Source of the DNA: an uncultured Bacteroidales bacterium
GTDB taxonomy: Bacteria > Bacteroidota > Bacteroidia > Bacteroidales > Paludibacteraceae
Direction of reading: 5' to 3'
DNA length: 64,000 nucleotides
Assembly (NCBI GenBank): GCA_900319645.1
Contig: ONPG01000001.1
Location: 1-64,000 of the forward strand
A program made the position numbers and the translations under genes. How positions within the stretch are numbered: the first letter of the stretch is position 1; every line of letters starts with the position of its first letter. The notes under the pieces were generated by a model, which was not told where the DNA came from, made no database searches, and saw only the letters and a program-made list of their open reading frames with translations. Below, piece after piece: positions 1 to 8,110 of the stretch.

Positions 1-1361
1 TCGGCGGCGAGTGCCGCGGCGTGGCTGCACCGAAGAAGATACGCGGCGCGGCGTACGAGACCCTGATCATCTACGGCTCCGACACCCCCGACGCCGACCG
101 GAACCAACCCATCTCCTTCCGTATCTGGGATGCCTCCAAAGGCATCGCCTATACCGATGCGAATATACAGCTGCCGGATGCAGGAGCATCCGTTGCCGAT
201 ACGATGGCATCCGTTAATATAACCGGTGGCAATGGTATTGCCGCCTCCGCTAACGCCCCGCTCCTCTTCCGGCAAAACGCCATGCTTGGCTCCTTCAACA
301 CACCGGCTATCTGGACCAAGTCCGACCGCGTGGAGCAACTCATTCCTGTACACGAGAACTGGAACTGGATCGCCTTCGGCGTAGAGCCGCCGTCCGAGTA
401 CTGCGACCTCGTCTTCACGCCGCAATACAAGGGTTGGAACGTGCTTGTCAAGGATCAGGAAACCTTCAGCCAGAGCTCCGGCTCTACCTTCAACGGTCCG
501 CTCAAGCTTGCGGTGAACCGGATGTACAAACTGCGTATCCTGCGTACGACCAAGACGGCGAACGCCACCCTCGACCCGCAGCTCTCCGTTAGCGGCAAGC
601 GGCTGCCTTCCGACTCGATGGAAGTACTAATAGAGCAGGGTTGGAACTGGCTGCCTTATACGCCGCTGTCAACCATGGTGGTGGACGAAGCCCTTGCGGG
701 CGTGCAGCCCAAGGAAGGCGACATCATCAAGTCGCAGACAGGCGTTTCCGTCTATGACATCTACGGCTGGGAAGGCACGCTCACCGCGCTCGAACCCGGA
801 CACGGCTACCTCTATTACAGCACCGACAGCACGGCTAAGGCGGAAAACATCCGCCGCATCCAGCGCAAGCTGATGGCGAAAATGCCAAATGACCAAATGG
901 TAAATGACCAAATGGTAAATGCCCAGCGGTCTTACACCGCTTACCCCTCCAACATGACGATGACGATTCGTCTCATGGACGGCGAGGCGGTAGTGGATAC
1001 CTGCGAGATAGCGGCATTTATCGGCGGAGAGTGCCGCGGTGCCGTCCGTGCGCATACCGACAGCCTCTATTATCTCGTCATTGCCGGCGACGGTGCAGGC
1101 CAGCCGATGGAGCTCCGTACTGTCATCAACGGTGAAGAGAGAGTAATAGACAAGACCCTTACTTTCGTCTCCGACAACCATATCGGCACCCCGTGGGAAC
1201 CGTATGTAATACAGCTCAATGCCGCGGAGGGCGTGGAGGAAATCGAGGCATCCGCCACGCTTGGCGGATACCGCAAAATCCTCATCAACGGTATTCTGTA
1301 CATCATCCGTCCTAACGGCGAGATGTATGATGTGACGGGAAAGAGAGTGTCTGAGAAATAA
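1..1361 (+). CDS. Large secreted surface protein, 3' part only
   Basis: The frame is open from the first bases, so the true start lies upstream and only about the last 453 residues are visible. Two copies of a module marked by GGECRG (the first cut by the window edge, the second about 100 residues before the end) and two tryptophan-rich segments (NWNWIAFGV and GWNWLPYT) indicate a repetitive extracellular protein. The last 35 residues, with the pattern KILINGxLYIIRPNGxxYDVTGKRV, resemble the short C-terminal sorting tails of Bacteroidales secreted proteins (type IX secretion-like). A 15-bp tandem repeat at 887-916 encodes NDQMV twice. The specific function is not recognised; it could be an adhesin or a surface glycan-binding protein. 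A strong terminator follows. Confidence 0.7.
   Translation, partial: GGECRGVAAPKKIRGAAYETLIIYGSDTPDADRNQPISFRIWDASKGIAYTDANIQLPDAGASVADTMASVNITGGNGIAASANAPLLFRQNAMLGSFNTPAIWTKSDRVEQLIPVHENWNWIAFGVEPPSEYCDLVFTPQYKGWNVLVKDQETFSQSSGSTFNGPLKLAVNRMYKLRILRTTKTANATLDPQLSVSGKRLPSDSMEVLIEQGWNWLPYTPLSTMVVDEALAGVQPKEGDIIKSQTGVSVYDIYGWEGTLTALEPGHGYLYYSTDSTAKAENIRRIQRKLMAKMPNDQMVNDQMVNAQRSYTAYPSNMTMTIRLMDGEAVVDTCEIAAFIGGECRGAVRAHTDSLYYLVIAGDGAGQPMELRTVINGEERVIDKTLTFVSDNHIGTPWEPYVIQLNAAEGVEEIEASATLGGYRKILINGILYIIRPNGEMYDVTGKRVSEK
880..924 (+). repeat. In-frame 15-bp tandem repeat inside the surface-protein gene
   Basis: Two exact 15-bp units (887-901, 902-916) plus flanking partial copies encode NDQMV-NDQMV. 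The word aaatgaccaaatggt resembles the low-complexity intercistronic spacers elsewhere in the window rather than the GC-rich coding sequence around it. Confidence 0.85.
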
Positions 1362-1389
1362 ATCATAGCCTCTAGGCTATCCGTATCGC

Positions 1390-1436
1390 AAGAGGCGGAG
1401 CACTTTGACGGTGCTTCGCCTCTTTCTTTGTTTTCT
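1390..1436 (+). terminator. Rho-independent terminator after the surface-protein gene
   Basis: A 14-bp stem (1390-1403 pairing with 1411-1424, one G-U pair) closes a 7-base loop and is followed by the T-rich run tctttgttttcttt. It lies 28 bases past the stop codon. Confidence 0.85.
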
Positions 1437-1504
1437 TTAATTCTTTGCCGTACAGGCACGATCTGCTTCACTGTATGGTTGACCTATATAAATAATTTTT
1501 GGAT

Positions 1505-1551
1505 AATTTTCACTCCGAACTTTTTTGTTTTCCCCTTTCAGTTTCCTGTTA
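1505..1551 (-). repeat. Left boundary copy of the ATPase-cassette repeat
   Basis: This stretch holds one copy of the cactccgaactttttt word and the word cagtttcct. Both words recur in the same order beyond the other end of the ATPase gene (3050-3091). The ATPase stop codon falls within it. It looks like one arm of a direct repeat around a gene cassette. Confidence 0.6.
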
Positions 1552-2823
1552 AGGTTTCAAGCACCCGATTGGCACTACATAGACGCCATCGTCCCGGCGA
1601 TACGCATACTGACCGGCTGTCAGAACCATCAAGAAGGCTGGTTCGCCAATCTTAGAGGTATCTACTGTCCGGGACAATGTAATCAAATTATCTGCGGCAT
1701 CCTCGATCTCTTTACTTCCTGTCTTGACTTCCACTGCTGCCCAGCGACCATCATGAAGGCGGATAATCAAATCAGACTCCAACTCTGAGTTGTCGTGGTA
1801 GTGAAAAACCGTGCCTCTTAATGGCTCCGTATATACGCGCATGTCGCGCAGGCAGAAATCTTCAAATAGGAATCCAAATAAATTAAAGTCATCCAAAATG
1901 CTTTTGGGATTTAACTCCAGTACAGCCGTTGCAATACTGGTATCTACAAAATGACGCTTGTCTGATGTACGGATACCTGTTTTGCTCCGCAAGGATGGTT
2001 GCCATGCTTTGGCATCCTCTACAACGAACAAACGGCGCAACGCGGTCAGATAGTTGGTTAACGTCTTATCGGTTATGGAAATATCGTTTGCTTTCACATC
2101 TGCCATAATGGTGCTGGCAGAAGCCATTGTGGAGATATTGCGCGCGTAACTGCGTAATACCGCACGCACTCTATCCGGATTTTTCTCTGTGCCATCTACA
2201 CGATTCACATCTGTATTTATCAACTCGTCCACCAAGTTAATAGCCACTTCTAATGCGTCCTCTTCTTCCAATCCTAAGGCACCCGGCCAACCTCCACGGC
2301 ACATGACGAACGCTAAGTCCTTTAGCGTTAACGGATTCTCATATAACCCCATCTCTTGCGTACCGTCGAACAATGCCTGCAGCGATACTTGTCCGCGAGA
2401 TTCTTTGGATTCCCAAAGGCTCATTGGACGCATACGAAGTCGCGCTATACGACCTGTTCCTGTGTGCTCCATCTCGCCATTCTCATCGCCATCAATAGGA
2501 GTTGCCGAACCGGTAAGGATAAACTGGTTCATTTCCTGGCGTTGGTCTGCGGCAAAGCGCACTGCATCCCACAAAACAGGAATCGTCTGCCATTCATCTA
2601 ACATGTGAGGAGTTTCTCCTTCCAATAATAATGAAGGCTGCGTGTCCGCTATCTTGCGATACATGGCGCGTTTATCCGGGTTCTGGATATACACGATACT
2701 CTTGGCCAATTGAGCTCCCATGGATGTTTTGCCACACCATTTGGGACCTTCGATCAGTACTGCCGCACTACTGCGCAATTTGCGTTTTAACAGTTCGTCA
2801 CCTATTCGTTCGAGATATTTCAT
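1549..2823 (-). CDS. AAA+ ATPase with DUF4143 C-terminal domain
   Basis: This 424-residue protein belongs to the AAA_14/DUF4143 family, common in several copies in Bacteroidales and of unknown role. Visible motifs are a Walker A GPKWCGKT at residues 26-33, a Walker B-like HMLDEW near 73-78, a sensor-like FILTGSATP near 115, and a C-terminal ELESDLII...VEVKTG segment near 360-380 that resembles a PD-(D/E)xK nuclease core (a D, then ExK). The start ATG at 2823 follows a ~115-base leader with two 48-bp repeats and its own promoter at 2944-2975. The gene is bounded on both sides by related repeats, so it may be a mobile or recombining cassette. The family call is secure; the function is not known. 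Confidence 0.9.
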   Translation of the reverse strand: MKYLERIGDELLKRKLRSSAAVLIEGPKWCGKTSMGAQLAKSIVYIQNPDKRAMYRKIADTQPSLLLEGETPHMLDEWQTIPVLWDAVRFAADQRQEMNQFILTGSATPIDGDENGEMEHTGTGRIARLRMRPMSLWESKESRGQVSLQALFDGTQEMGLYENPLTLKDLAFVMCRGGWPGALGLEEEDALEVAINLVDELINTDVNRVDGTEKNPDRVRAVLRSYARNISTMASASTIMADVKANDISITDKTLTNYLTALRRLFVVEDAKAWQPSLRSKTGIRTSDKRHFVDTSIATAVLELNPKSILDDFNLFGFLFEDFCLRDMRVYTEPLRGTVFHYHDNSELESDLIIRLHDGRWAAVEVKTGSKEIEDAADNLITLSRTVDTSKIGEPAFLMVLTAGQYAYRRDDGVYVVPIGCLKP

Positions 2824-2834
2824 ATTGATTCGTT

Positions 2835-2942
2835 TAAAAATCCGCTAATGTGTATTTTTTCTCGGCACACATGTGCCTTGATTAAAAATCTGCTAATGTG
2901 TATTTTTTCTCGGCACACATGTGCCTTGATTAAAAATCCGCT
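2835..2942 (-). repeat. Tandem 48-bp repeat in the ATPase leader
   Basis: Two 48-bp units (2835-2882 and 2883-2930, one base difference seen) are followed by a 12-bp partial third copy (2931-2942). Each full unit contains the inverted repeat ggcaca-ca-tgtgcc (6-bp stem), so the transcript leader of the ATPase would carry two identical small hairpins. Confidence 0.9.
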
Positions 2943-2943
2943 G

Positions 2944-2975
2944 CAAAGATACAGCTTTTTTCTGACATATGCAAA
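2944..2975 (-). promoter_or_regulatory. Bacteroidota-type promoter for the ATPase gene
   Basis: On the minus strand, TTTG (2975-2972), 20 bases, then TATCTTTG (2951-2944). The -33 element continues as TTTGCATATG, as in most promoters of this window. It lies between the 48-bp and the 23-bp repeats. Confidence 0.8.
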
Positions 2976-2977
2976 TA

Positions 2978-3090
2978 ATTCCGAACTTTTTTGCGTTTTT
3001 ACTCCGAACTTTTTGACGATTTCATTCCGAACTTTTTGATAATTCCACTCCGAACTTTTTGACGTTTTCACTCCGAACTTTTCAGTTTCC
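2978..3090 (-). repeat. Five-copy 23-bp tandem repeat
   Basis: The word ccgaactttt starts at 2981, 3004, 3027, 3050 and 3073, an exact 23-bp period with small differences in the rest of each unit. The fifth copy supplies the last codons and the stop of the PLPBP/HAD gene (KLKSSE). A single related copy sits at 1511-1526 on the far side of the ATPase gene. Confidence 0.9.
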
Positions 3091-4435
3091 TAATCAGTGC
3101 GTGCATGTCTGGGAAGATGAGGTCGGCACCTTCGGCGGCAAGGAGCTCGTCGGGTAGGAGACCGGTGTTGACGGCGATGGTGAAGAGTCCGGCGGCTTTG
3201 CCGGAACGGACACCTAATGGTGCGTTCTCCACGACACAGCACTCGTCCTTGCGGTAGCCGGAGCGTTCCCAGGCTTTGAGATAGGGTTCGGGATCGGGTT
3301 TGCCGTGGGTGACATCCAGCGCGGTAATCATCCTTTCGCGGGTGAAGACACCCGGGAAAGAGCGGTTGAGTTGGTTGAGCAACGACTGCTGACCGCTACC
3401 CGTCACGATCCAGCACTCCACGCCGCGGCTCTGCAGCAAAGCCAACAGTTCGGGTACGCCCTCCACCGGCTCTGCTCCGTTGGGACACATCCGGCGAAAC
3501 GCCTCGGTCTTCTCGTGATAGATCGCTTTGATCTCTTCCAAAGAGACTTGCTCACCTTTCATATCAAACGCTTCGCGGATGACATCTTCTCCGGTGCGAC
3601 CTTCGTTGATATAGGTGGCTTGTTCGTCAAACTCCAGTCCGTGCTTGCGCATCGTCTCTTTCCACGCCACGGCGTGCACCGGCATCGAGTTGAAGAGGGT
3701 GCCGTCCATGTCGAAGAAGAAGGCTTTTGGCATTGGCGTTGGCATTGGCGTTGGGGTCGGGTGGTCTGACCTACCGGTCTGACTGCGTTCGCCGAAGATA
3801 GCGGAGCCGATACGGACGGAGGTGGAGCCGCACTCGATAGCGATTCTGTAGTCGTCGCTCATGCCCATGGAGAGAACGGCTATTGGCTGTTGGCTATTGG
3901 CTTTAAGCCGGTCGTACAGGCTTTGGGCGGTCAGGAAACAGCGGCGGATCTCGGTCTCGTCGTCCGTGTTGGTAGCCATTGTCATGAGTCCGCGCACGCG
4001 GATGTGCGTGTATTCGTCCTGCAAGCGGTTGGCGAACAAGGACGTTATCTCCTCGGGCGTGAAACCCGTTTTGGTCTCTTCGCGCGCCACGTGCAACTCC
4101 AGCAGGATGTCCTGCACGTAGCCTTGTTTGGCTGCCTCGTCGTTGAGGGCTTTGAGGAGACGCAGGGAGTCCACGCTCTCAATCAGATAGGGACGCAGTT
4201 TCAGCAGGTCACGCACTTTGTTGGTTTGCAGGTGACCGATAAAATGCCAGCAGATGTCGGACGGCAGAACCGGCACTTTCTCTTGCAGCTCCTGCACGCG
4301 GCTCTCGCCGAAATGTCGTTCTCCGGCTTCGTACGCTTCGCGGATAGCTTCTACGGGGTGGAACTTGCTGACACAGACTAATGTAAGCCCTTCGGGTATA
4401 TACGTGCGGATAGCTTTTATTTGTTCTGCAACCAT
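3068..4435 (-). CDS. Fusion: PLP-homeostasis protein (YggS/PLPBP) plus HAD hydrolase
   Basis: Residues 1-225 are a PLPBP/YggS domain: VSKFHP with the PLP lysine near residue 24, HFIGHLQTNK, and the C-terminal LSMGMSDDY...VRIGSAIFG. Members bind pyridoxal phosphate and buffer it in the cytosol. Residues 240-455 are a HAD-superfamily phosphatase of the beta-phosphoglucomutase type (FFFDMDGTLFNS nucleophile loop, VTGSG, KPDPEPYLKAWE, VENAPLGVRSG). The two halves are joined by a Pro-Thr-Met linker encoded by a 12-bp tandem repeat (3729-3752). A methionine just before KAFFFDMDG could be the original start of a separate HAD gene. The 5' end overlaps the upstream acyltransferase gene by 19 bases. 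A second low-complexity patch (3878-3901) lies inside the PLPBP part. Family assignments are firm; whether one fused protein or two proteins are made is open. Confidence 0.88.
   Translation of the reverse strand: MVAEQIKAIRTYIPEGLTLVCVSKFHPVEAIREAYEAGERHFGESRVQELQEKVPVLPSDICWHFIGHLQTNKVRDLLKLRPYLIESVDSLRLLKALNDEAAKQGYVQDILLELHVAREETKTGFTPEEITSLFANRLQDEYTHIRVRGLMTMATNTDDETEIRRCFLTAQSLYDRLKANSQQPIAVLSMGMSDDYRIAIECGSTSVRIGSAIFGERSQTGRSDHPTPTPMPTPMPKAFFFDMDGTLFNSMPVHAVAWKETMRKHGLEFDEQATYINEGRTGEDVIREAFDMKGEQVSLEEIKAIYHEKTEAFRRMCPNGAEPVEGVPELLALLQSRGVECWIVTGSGQQSLLNQLNRSFPGVFTRERMITALDVTHGKPDPEPYLKAWERSGYRKDECCVVENAPLGVRSGKAAGLFTIAVNTGLLPDELLAAEGADLIFPDMHALIRKLKSSE
3729..3752 (-). repeat. 12-bp tandem repeat forming the fusion linker
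   Basis: Two exact copies of ggcattggcgtt, with further similar sequence on both sides (3725-3760), encode the PTPMPTPMP linker between the PLPBP and HAD domains. Confidence 0.85.
3878..3901 (-). repeat. Low-complexity in-frame repeat inside the PLPBP domain
   Basis: The words ggctattggc and ggctgttggc alternate with a 14-bp period and encode KANSQQPIAV, just before the conserved LSMGMS motif. Such a stretch is not typical of the family. Confidence 0.6.
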
Positions 4436-5358
4436 TGTATGTACGGCGTGATATAGCGTTGTTTTTTGTCTTCGTACACCGTTTCCAGGTCCACCATAAT
4501 GCCTGTCTCATAGACATTGGCGAGCTCGTCGTTGATGGCGTTTCCGAAGAACATCAGGTCGTTGGTGATATTGAGATAGGCGGAGAACATAGGCGGTATG
4601 ACGGCTCCCTGTTCGCGCACAGCGCGTTGGAGAATGTGGTAGTTCTCCTGCGGGTCGTTGCCCTCAAACGGGTCGATGTCCAGTTTCTCGATCGCCAGCG
4701 GTTGATACGGAGCGAACAATCCTTGTTCGCCACGGTGATAGCGGTCCAGATAATTATATATCAGTTCGCGGGCGGTGGCGTTGTAATCCGGATAGATAGT
4801 CACCTTGCCGATCATATAGCGCAAGGCGGGATGGTTGTGCATGAGTGCGCCGATACCGTCCCAGATGTTATCCAGCGCAAAGAGGGCTTTGACGCCCATC
4901 TCGCGTGTCTGGTACATCGGCTGGACAAACGCTCTGCCGAACTCAATGGTGTTGGGCAGGTACTCGCGGATAAAGCGCTCGGAGTAGTGGAACAGGTGGG
5001 CGGAAGTGATATAGGGCTGCATTTCCCCTTCTTCGTTCGGTCGCAGTTCTGCTTCCGAGCCGAGAAGGTAACGGTAGCCTCCGGCTATCTGCTGATGGTC
5101 AGGATCCCAAACGATGAGTTGGTGGTAGGGACGAGCCATGGTATCCATGTCATCCATGTCCATCTCTTCGCCGGTAGCACCTCCTCCATTGCGATAACTG
5201 ATCTCGCGCAGGCGTGCTATCTCGCGCATGACGTTCGGGCACTCGTGCGCGGTAATGTCATAAATGAGGTTGCCCGCTTTGTTGCTCGGACGGAGCAGAT
5301 GTCCCTCCAGTTCCGAAAGCAACAGATGGGTCTCAACAGGTGGTATGATTGGTTTCAT
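4417..5358 (-). CDS. GNAT/hemolysin-like N-acyltransferase (GlsB/OlsB type)
   Basis: This 313-residue protein resembles the Acetyltransf_5 (hemolysin/ornithine lipid synthase OlsB) family. Family hallmarks seen are the region YHQLIVWDPDHQQIAGGYRY, the EFGRAFVQPMYQ substrate segment and a long C-terminal half that includes KVTIYPDYN. In Bacteroides the homologous GlsB transfers a 3-hydroxy-acyl chain to glycine, the first step of glycine lipid (commendamide) synthesis. The next gene upstream, overlapping by 26 bases, encodes a PlsC-type O-acyltransferase like GlsA, so the pair probably makes a diacyl amino-acid lipid at the inner membrane. The amino acid used is inferred, not shown. Confidence 0.8.
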   Translation of the reverse strand: MKPIIPPVETHLLLSELEGHLLRPSNKAGNLIYDITAHECPNVMREIARLREISYRNGGGATGEEMDMDDMDTMARPYHQLIVWDPDHQQIAGGYRYLLGSEAELRPNEEGEMQPYITSAHLFHYSERFIREYLPNTIEFGRAFVQPMYQTREMGVKALFALDNIWDGIGALMHNHPALRYMIGKVTIYPDYNATARELIYNYLDRYHRGEQGLFAPYQPLAIEKLDIDPFEGNDPQENYHILQRAVREQGAVIPPMFSAYLNITNDLMFFGNAINDELANVYETGIMVDLETVYEDKKQRYITPYIQWLQNK

Positions 5359-6169
5359 AGACTTTGTTTTTTACATACTCCGCCCATTCCGACGGGGTAC
5401 GGCTGTTGTCGAAAGTAGTGTAAGGTATGGGCGGCAGTACGTGTACACGGAAATGTTTGCCGTGTGCGCCGTACATCTCGTCCACCAGATAGAGCATTTC
5501 TATATTCAGTTTGATTCCCAGCCATTTGCGCAGGAGTGCCAGCACGTAGAAGAACCGGCTGTTCTTGCCCTCGAAATAGATAGGCACCACGTCGCGCTGA
5601 TATTCGCGTGCGCGCTGGACAAAGTTCTTCTGCCATTTGAGGTCCTGTATCTCCCAACGATGGTTGATGCGTTGGAGTCGGCTGCACGCTCCGGCAGGGA
5701 AGGTGAGCACATCGGTTTGCGATTCCCACATTTGTTTCTGCTGCTCCACTTGTTCGCGGCTGAGACGGCTGGTCTTGCTCACCGGTGCCCACAGACCGGC
5801 TATCGGCTCCATGAACATCAGCAACTCGTTGACAATCACTTTCAGTTCGCGTTGGTTAGCACGGCTGCGGTGAATCATTTGGGCGATAATCATGCCATCT
5901 AATCCGCCGAGCGGGTGATTGCTGACGAAGATCACAGGCCTGTTGTCGGTGGGGATATGTTCGATCCCCTCAATGGAAGCCGAGCAACCCAGTTCCTCCG
6001 AGACCACCAGATCGATAAACTCGTAGTTTTTCTTGTCCGGATATTTGCGGAGGAACGCATTCATCTCCTGAATGTGCGTGATACGCTCCAGATAGCGGAT
6101 CAGAAACTCCGGCACTTTGGCGTTGGGTGCTTTGCTTTTTAATATGGCTCGTATATCAAACTGCAGCAT
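5333..6169 (-). CDS. PlsC-type O-acyltransferase (GlsA/OlsA type)
   Basis: This 278-residue acyltransferase of the 1-acylglycerol-3-phosphate acyltransferase superfamily has the catalytic motif NHPLGGLDG (H and D) near residue 84 and the downstream FPAG motif near 155. In Bacteroides glycine-lipid synthesis GlsA adds the second fatty acyl chain to the hydroxyl of the N-acyl amino acid made by GlsB. Pairing with the OlsB/GlsB-like gene supports that role here over glycerophospholipid synthesis. Its start overlaps the stop of the DUF4494 gene by one base (TAATG), which suggests translational coupling. Confidence 0.82.
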   Translation of the reverse strand: MLQFDIRAILKSKAPNAKVPEFLIRYLERITHIQEMNAFLRKYPDKKNYEFIDLVVSEELGCSASIEGIEHIPTDNRPVIFVSNHPLGGLDGMIIAQMIHRSRANQRELKVIVNELLMFMEPIAGLWAPVSKTSRLSREQVEQQKQMWESQTDVLTFPAGACSRLQRINHRWEIQDLKWQKNFVQRAREYQRDVVPIYFEGKNSRFFYVLALLRKWLGIKLNIEMLYLVDEMYGAHGKHFRVHVLPPIPYTTFDNSRTPSEWAEYVKNKVYETNHTTC

Positions 6170-6582
6170 TAGTTCACAGCGCGAATAACATCCATGATTG
6201 GCGATTTGGCGACGGAGATAATCTCGCAGTCGTAGGAGCCGAGGAACTGTTTGAGTGCATGCACAGCGTCGTCCAACATGCTGGCTTGCACCAGGACGGA
6301 GACGGCTTTGCGGGTCTCTTTGTCACCGTCGATGGTAATCATCTCCACGCGGCCTTTGTACCAGTACTCACCGCCGTCATTGGGGAAGATATCGAAGAAC
6401 TGCACTTTCTTGCAGCTCGGCACTTCGCAGTCGCCGAAGATAAAGGGTTTGATCTCGTCCATGAGACGCTTCTCCACGTCTGCGGGAGTGAATCCCTCAA
6501 CGAGGTAAGTCTCTTTGGCTTTACTGGGGTTGTCTTCGCCGGTCTGGCGTTCGTAGTTTACTTTGATTTCGTAAAAAAGCAT
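6169..6582 (-). CDS. DUF4494 family protein
   Basis: A 137-residue soluble protein with no signal peptide or membrane segment. The sequence (MLFYEIKVNYER..., VEGFTPADVEKRLMDEI, ...CEIISVAKSPIMDVI) matches the Bacteroidota-specific DUF4494 family. The function is unknown. It is coupled by overlapping stop and start codons to the acyltransferase gene downstream. Confidence 0.85.
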   Translation of the reverse strand: MLFYEIKVNYERQTGEDNPSKAKETYLVEGFTPADVEKRLMDEIKPFIFGDCEVPSCKKVQFFDIFPNDGGEYWYKGRVEMITIDGDKETRKAVSVLVQASMLDDAVHALKQFLGSYDCEIISVAKSPIMDVIRAVN

Positions 6583-6605
6583 ATTTTTATTTCTGTTTAC
6601 TTAAT

Positions 6606-6646
6606 TAGTCATTTTTTCATTTGCTCATTTGCTCATTTACCGTCGT
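6606..6646 (-). repeat. Intercistronic low-complexity repeat
   Basis: Repeats of the 8-base word atttgctc, with variants, fill the gap between the DUF4494 gene and the phosphatase-like gene. It belongs to the class of spacer repeats seen throughout the window. Confidence 0.6.
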
Positions 6647-8110
6647 TTATTCAAACAACAGGTTGATGAGTCCGGTGGCATCGATCTTGCCTTGCGGCAT
6701 AGGCCGCAGTGTGCCCGACCAGTAGAGCAACGGCGAGGTGGGGCGCTCGTCTGTGACCCGGTCGATGGTCTGCGAGTCGTTTTGCATGAGTTGCCATCCA
6801 GGCTGGAGCATAAACACCACGTCTCCCATATGGCGCTTGCTGAGCGTAGAAGCCAAGGGCGGGTAGAGCAGGGCTTCGTGGGCTGGCAGGGCTATCTGCA
6901 CCCCCTCGAAATCCATGAGGAAATTGGCTACTTGACGCTGGATGGTTTCCAGGTTGAGGCGTTTTTGCTCGATCAGCGTCCGGTTGAGATAGACCGACTG
7001 TCCGTAGCCTCCGTCCACCCATCGCTCGTGACCGTAGATAGCCATGAGATAGGTGCCGGTAAGAGCCGCTGCCCGGTCCACATTGAAATACTGGATGGGC
7101 ATGTGCAGGTCAGCAAGCGTCTGCGCATCGGTGCCCAACATCGGTCTGCCTACTACCAGAAGTTGGTAGTTCTCGCGTCCTATACGGCGGTCGAGCTGCT
7201 CCATGAGATAGCCTAAGTCCTGATTGAGCCAGAGATACATGTCCTCGTGTTCCGCCGAGGCAATCCGGTCGCTGGTGGCTTTGGGACTGAGCGAGTTGAG
7301 TTGCAGCAGGAGGAGATCCGGCTGCGCGTCCACGCCCAGACGCTCGGATTGCTGCAAGGCCAGTGCCAGTTCGATGACCAGCGTGTTCGCCGTCGGCGTG
7401 TAGGCCAGCACAGGTGCGACCTCGTAGGAGAATCCTTTTTTCTGCTCCTGCGGAGTAGGGCACGAATAGGTTGGGATATCCATTCGGGGTGTCCATTGAC
7501 GTGCCGCGAGGGTAGGAATACGCATGTTGCTATTCTGTTCGTAGGCAGCGGAGGGCAGTCCTTCGCTATACGCCGACGACGCCACCCACTGCTGTGCCTC
7601 GCAATCGAGCCAGCAGCACGCGTTGGCTGCGTGACCTGCCATCAGAACCGTTGTTTCGGGCTGAATACCTACTGCGTAGATCTTAGCGGCAGGCGAGAGC
7701 AGACGCATCCGGTCGCTCAGGGTGCGGCTCAGCAGTGCTTTCGCTGACAGGCAGAGCGAGGTGCCGATACCTTTCGCCGATTCGTCCTCCAGCATCCCAT
7801 GCAGCAGACGGTCACGGCGCAGAAAATATCGATCCATCGTATAGCCGTGTCGGTCCGGCGTCGTTCCTGTCATAAGCGTAGCGGTTGTTTCGTTGCCGCC
7901 ATAGACCTCATGCGGAAAAGCAACAGAGGTCTGGTAGGCCTCTTCGCTCAGCGTGCGGAGTCCGCCTTTCTGCCAATAAGGGCGAAGCATAGCTAAATTG
8001 TCGCTGTCGAGACCGTCCACCACGGCAACCACGGTTAAACGGGACGAAGCGGCAATGCTTAATGAGAAAAGGCTGAGTATCAGCGTACTATATAGATAAG
8101 TCTTGCGCAT
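6647..8110 (-). CDS. Alkaline-phosphatase-superfamily protein, probably lacking catalysis
   Basis: The start at 8110 gives 487 residues with a signal peptide (MRKTYLYSTLILSLFSLSIA), so it should be periplasmic. The N-terminal core of the alkaline phosphatase / phosphodiesterase fold is visible: VVDGLDSD (metal Asp), then GNETTATLMTGTTPDRHG around the nucleophile position. Farther on, where active PafA-like enzymes have an Asp/His pair and a later ADHG motif, this protein has LNSLSPKATSDR and LLVVGRPMLG, so several metal ligands seem to be missing. The gene overlaps the Lnb-like gene by 31 bases. An in-frame upstream start at 8239 is rejected because it would run deep into that gene and lose the signal peptide. 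Confidence 0.75.
   Translation of the reverse strand: MRKTYLYSTLILSLFSLSIAASSRLTVVAVVDGLDSDNLAMLRPYWQKGGLRTLSEEAYQTSVAFPHEVYGGNETTATLMTGTTPDRHGYTMDRYFLRRDRLLHGMLEDESAKGIGTSLCLSAKALLSRTLSDRMRLLSPAAKIYAVGIQPETTVLMAGHAANACCWLDCEAQQWVASSAYSEGLPSAAYEQNSNMRIPTLAARQWTPRMDIPTYSCPTPQEQKKGFSYEVAPVLAYTPTANTLVIELALALQQSERLGVDAQPDLLLLQLNSLSPKATSDRIASAEHEDMYLWLNQDLGYLMEQLDRRIGRENYQLLVVGRPMLGTDAQTLADLHMPIQYFNVDRAAALTGTYLMAIYGHERWVDGGYGQSVYLNRTLIEQKRLNLETIQRQVANFLMDFEGVQIALPAHEALLYPPLASTLSKRHMGDVVFMLQPGWQLMQNDSQTIDRVTDERPTSPLLYWSGTLRPMPQGKIDATGLINLLFE

Noticed and set aside
2820-3071. An 83-codon frame through the repeats upstream of the ATPase
   Set aside because: It is made of tandem repeats and runs across a clear promoter; its product is only repeat translation.
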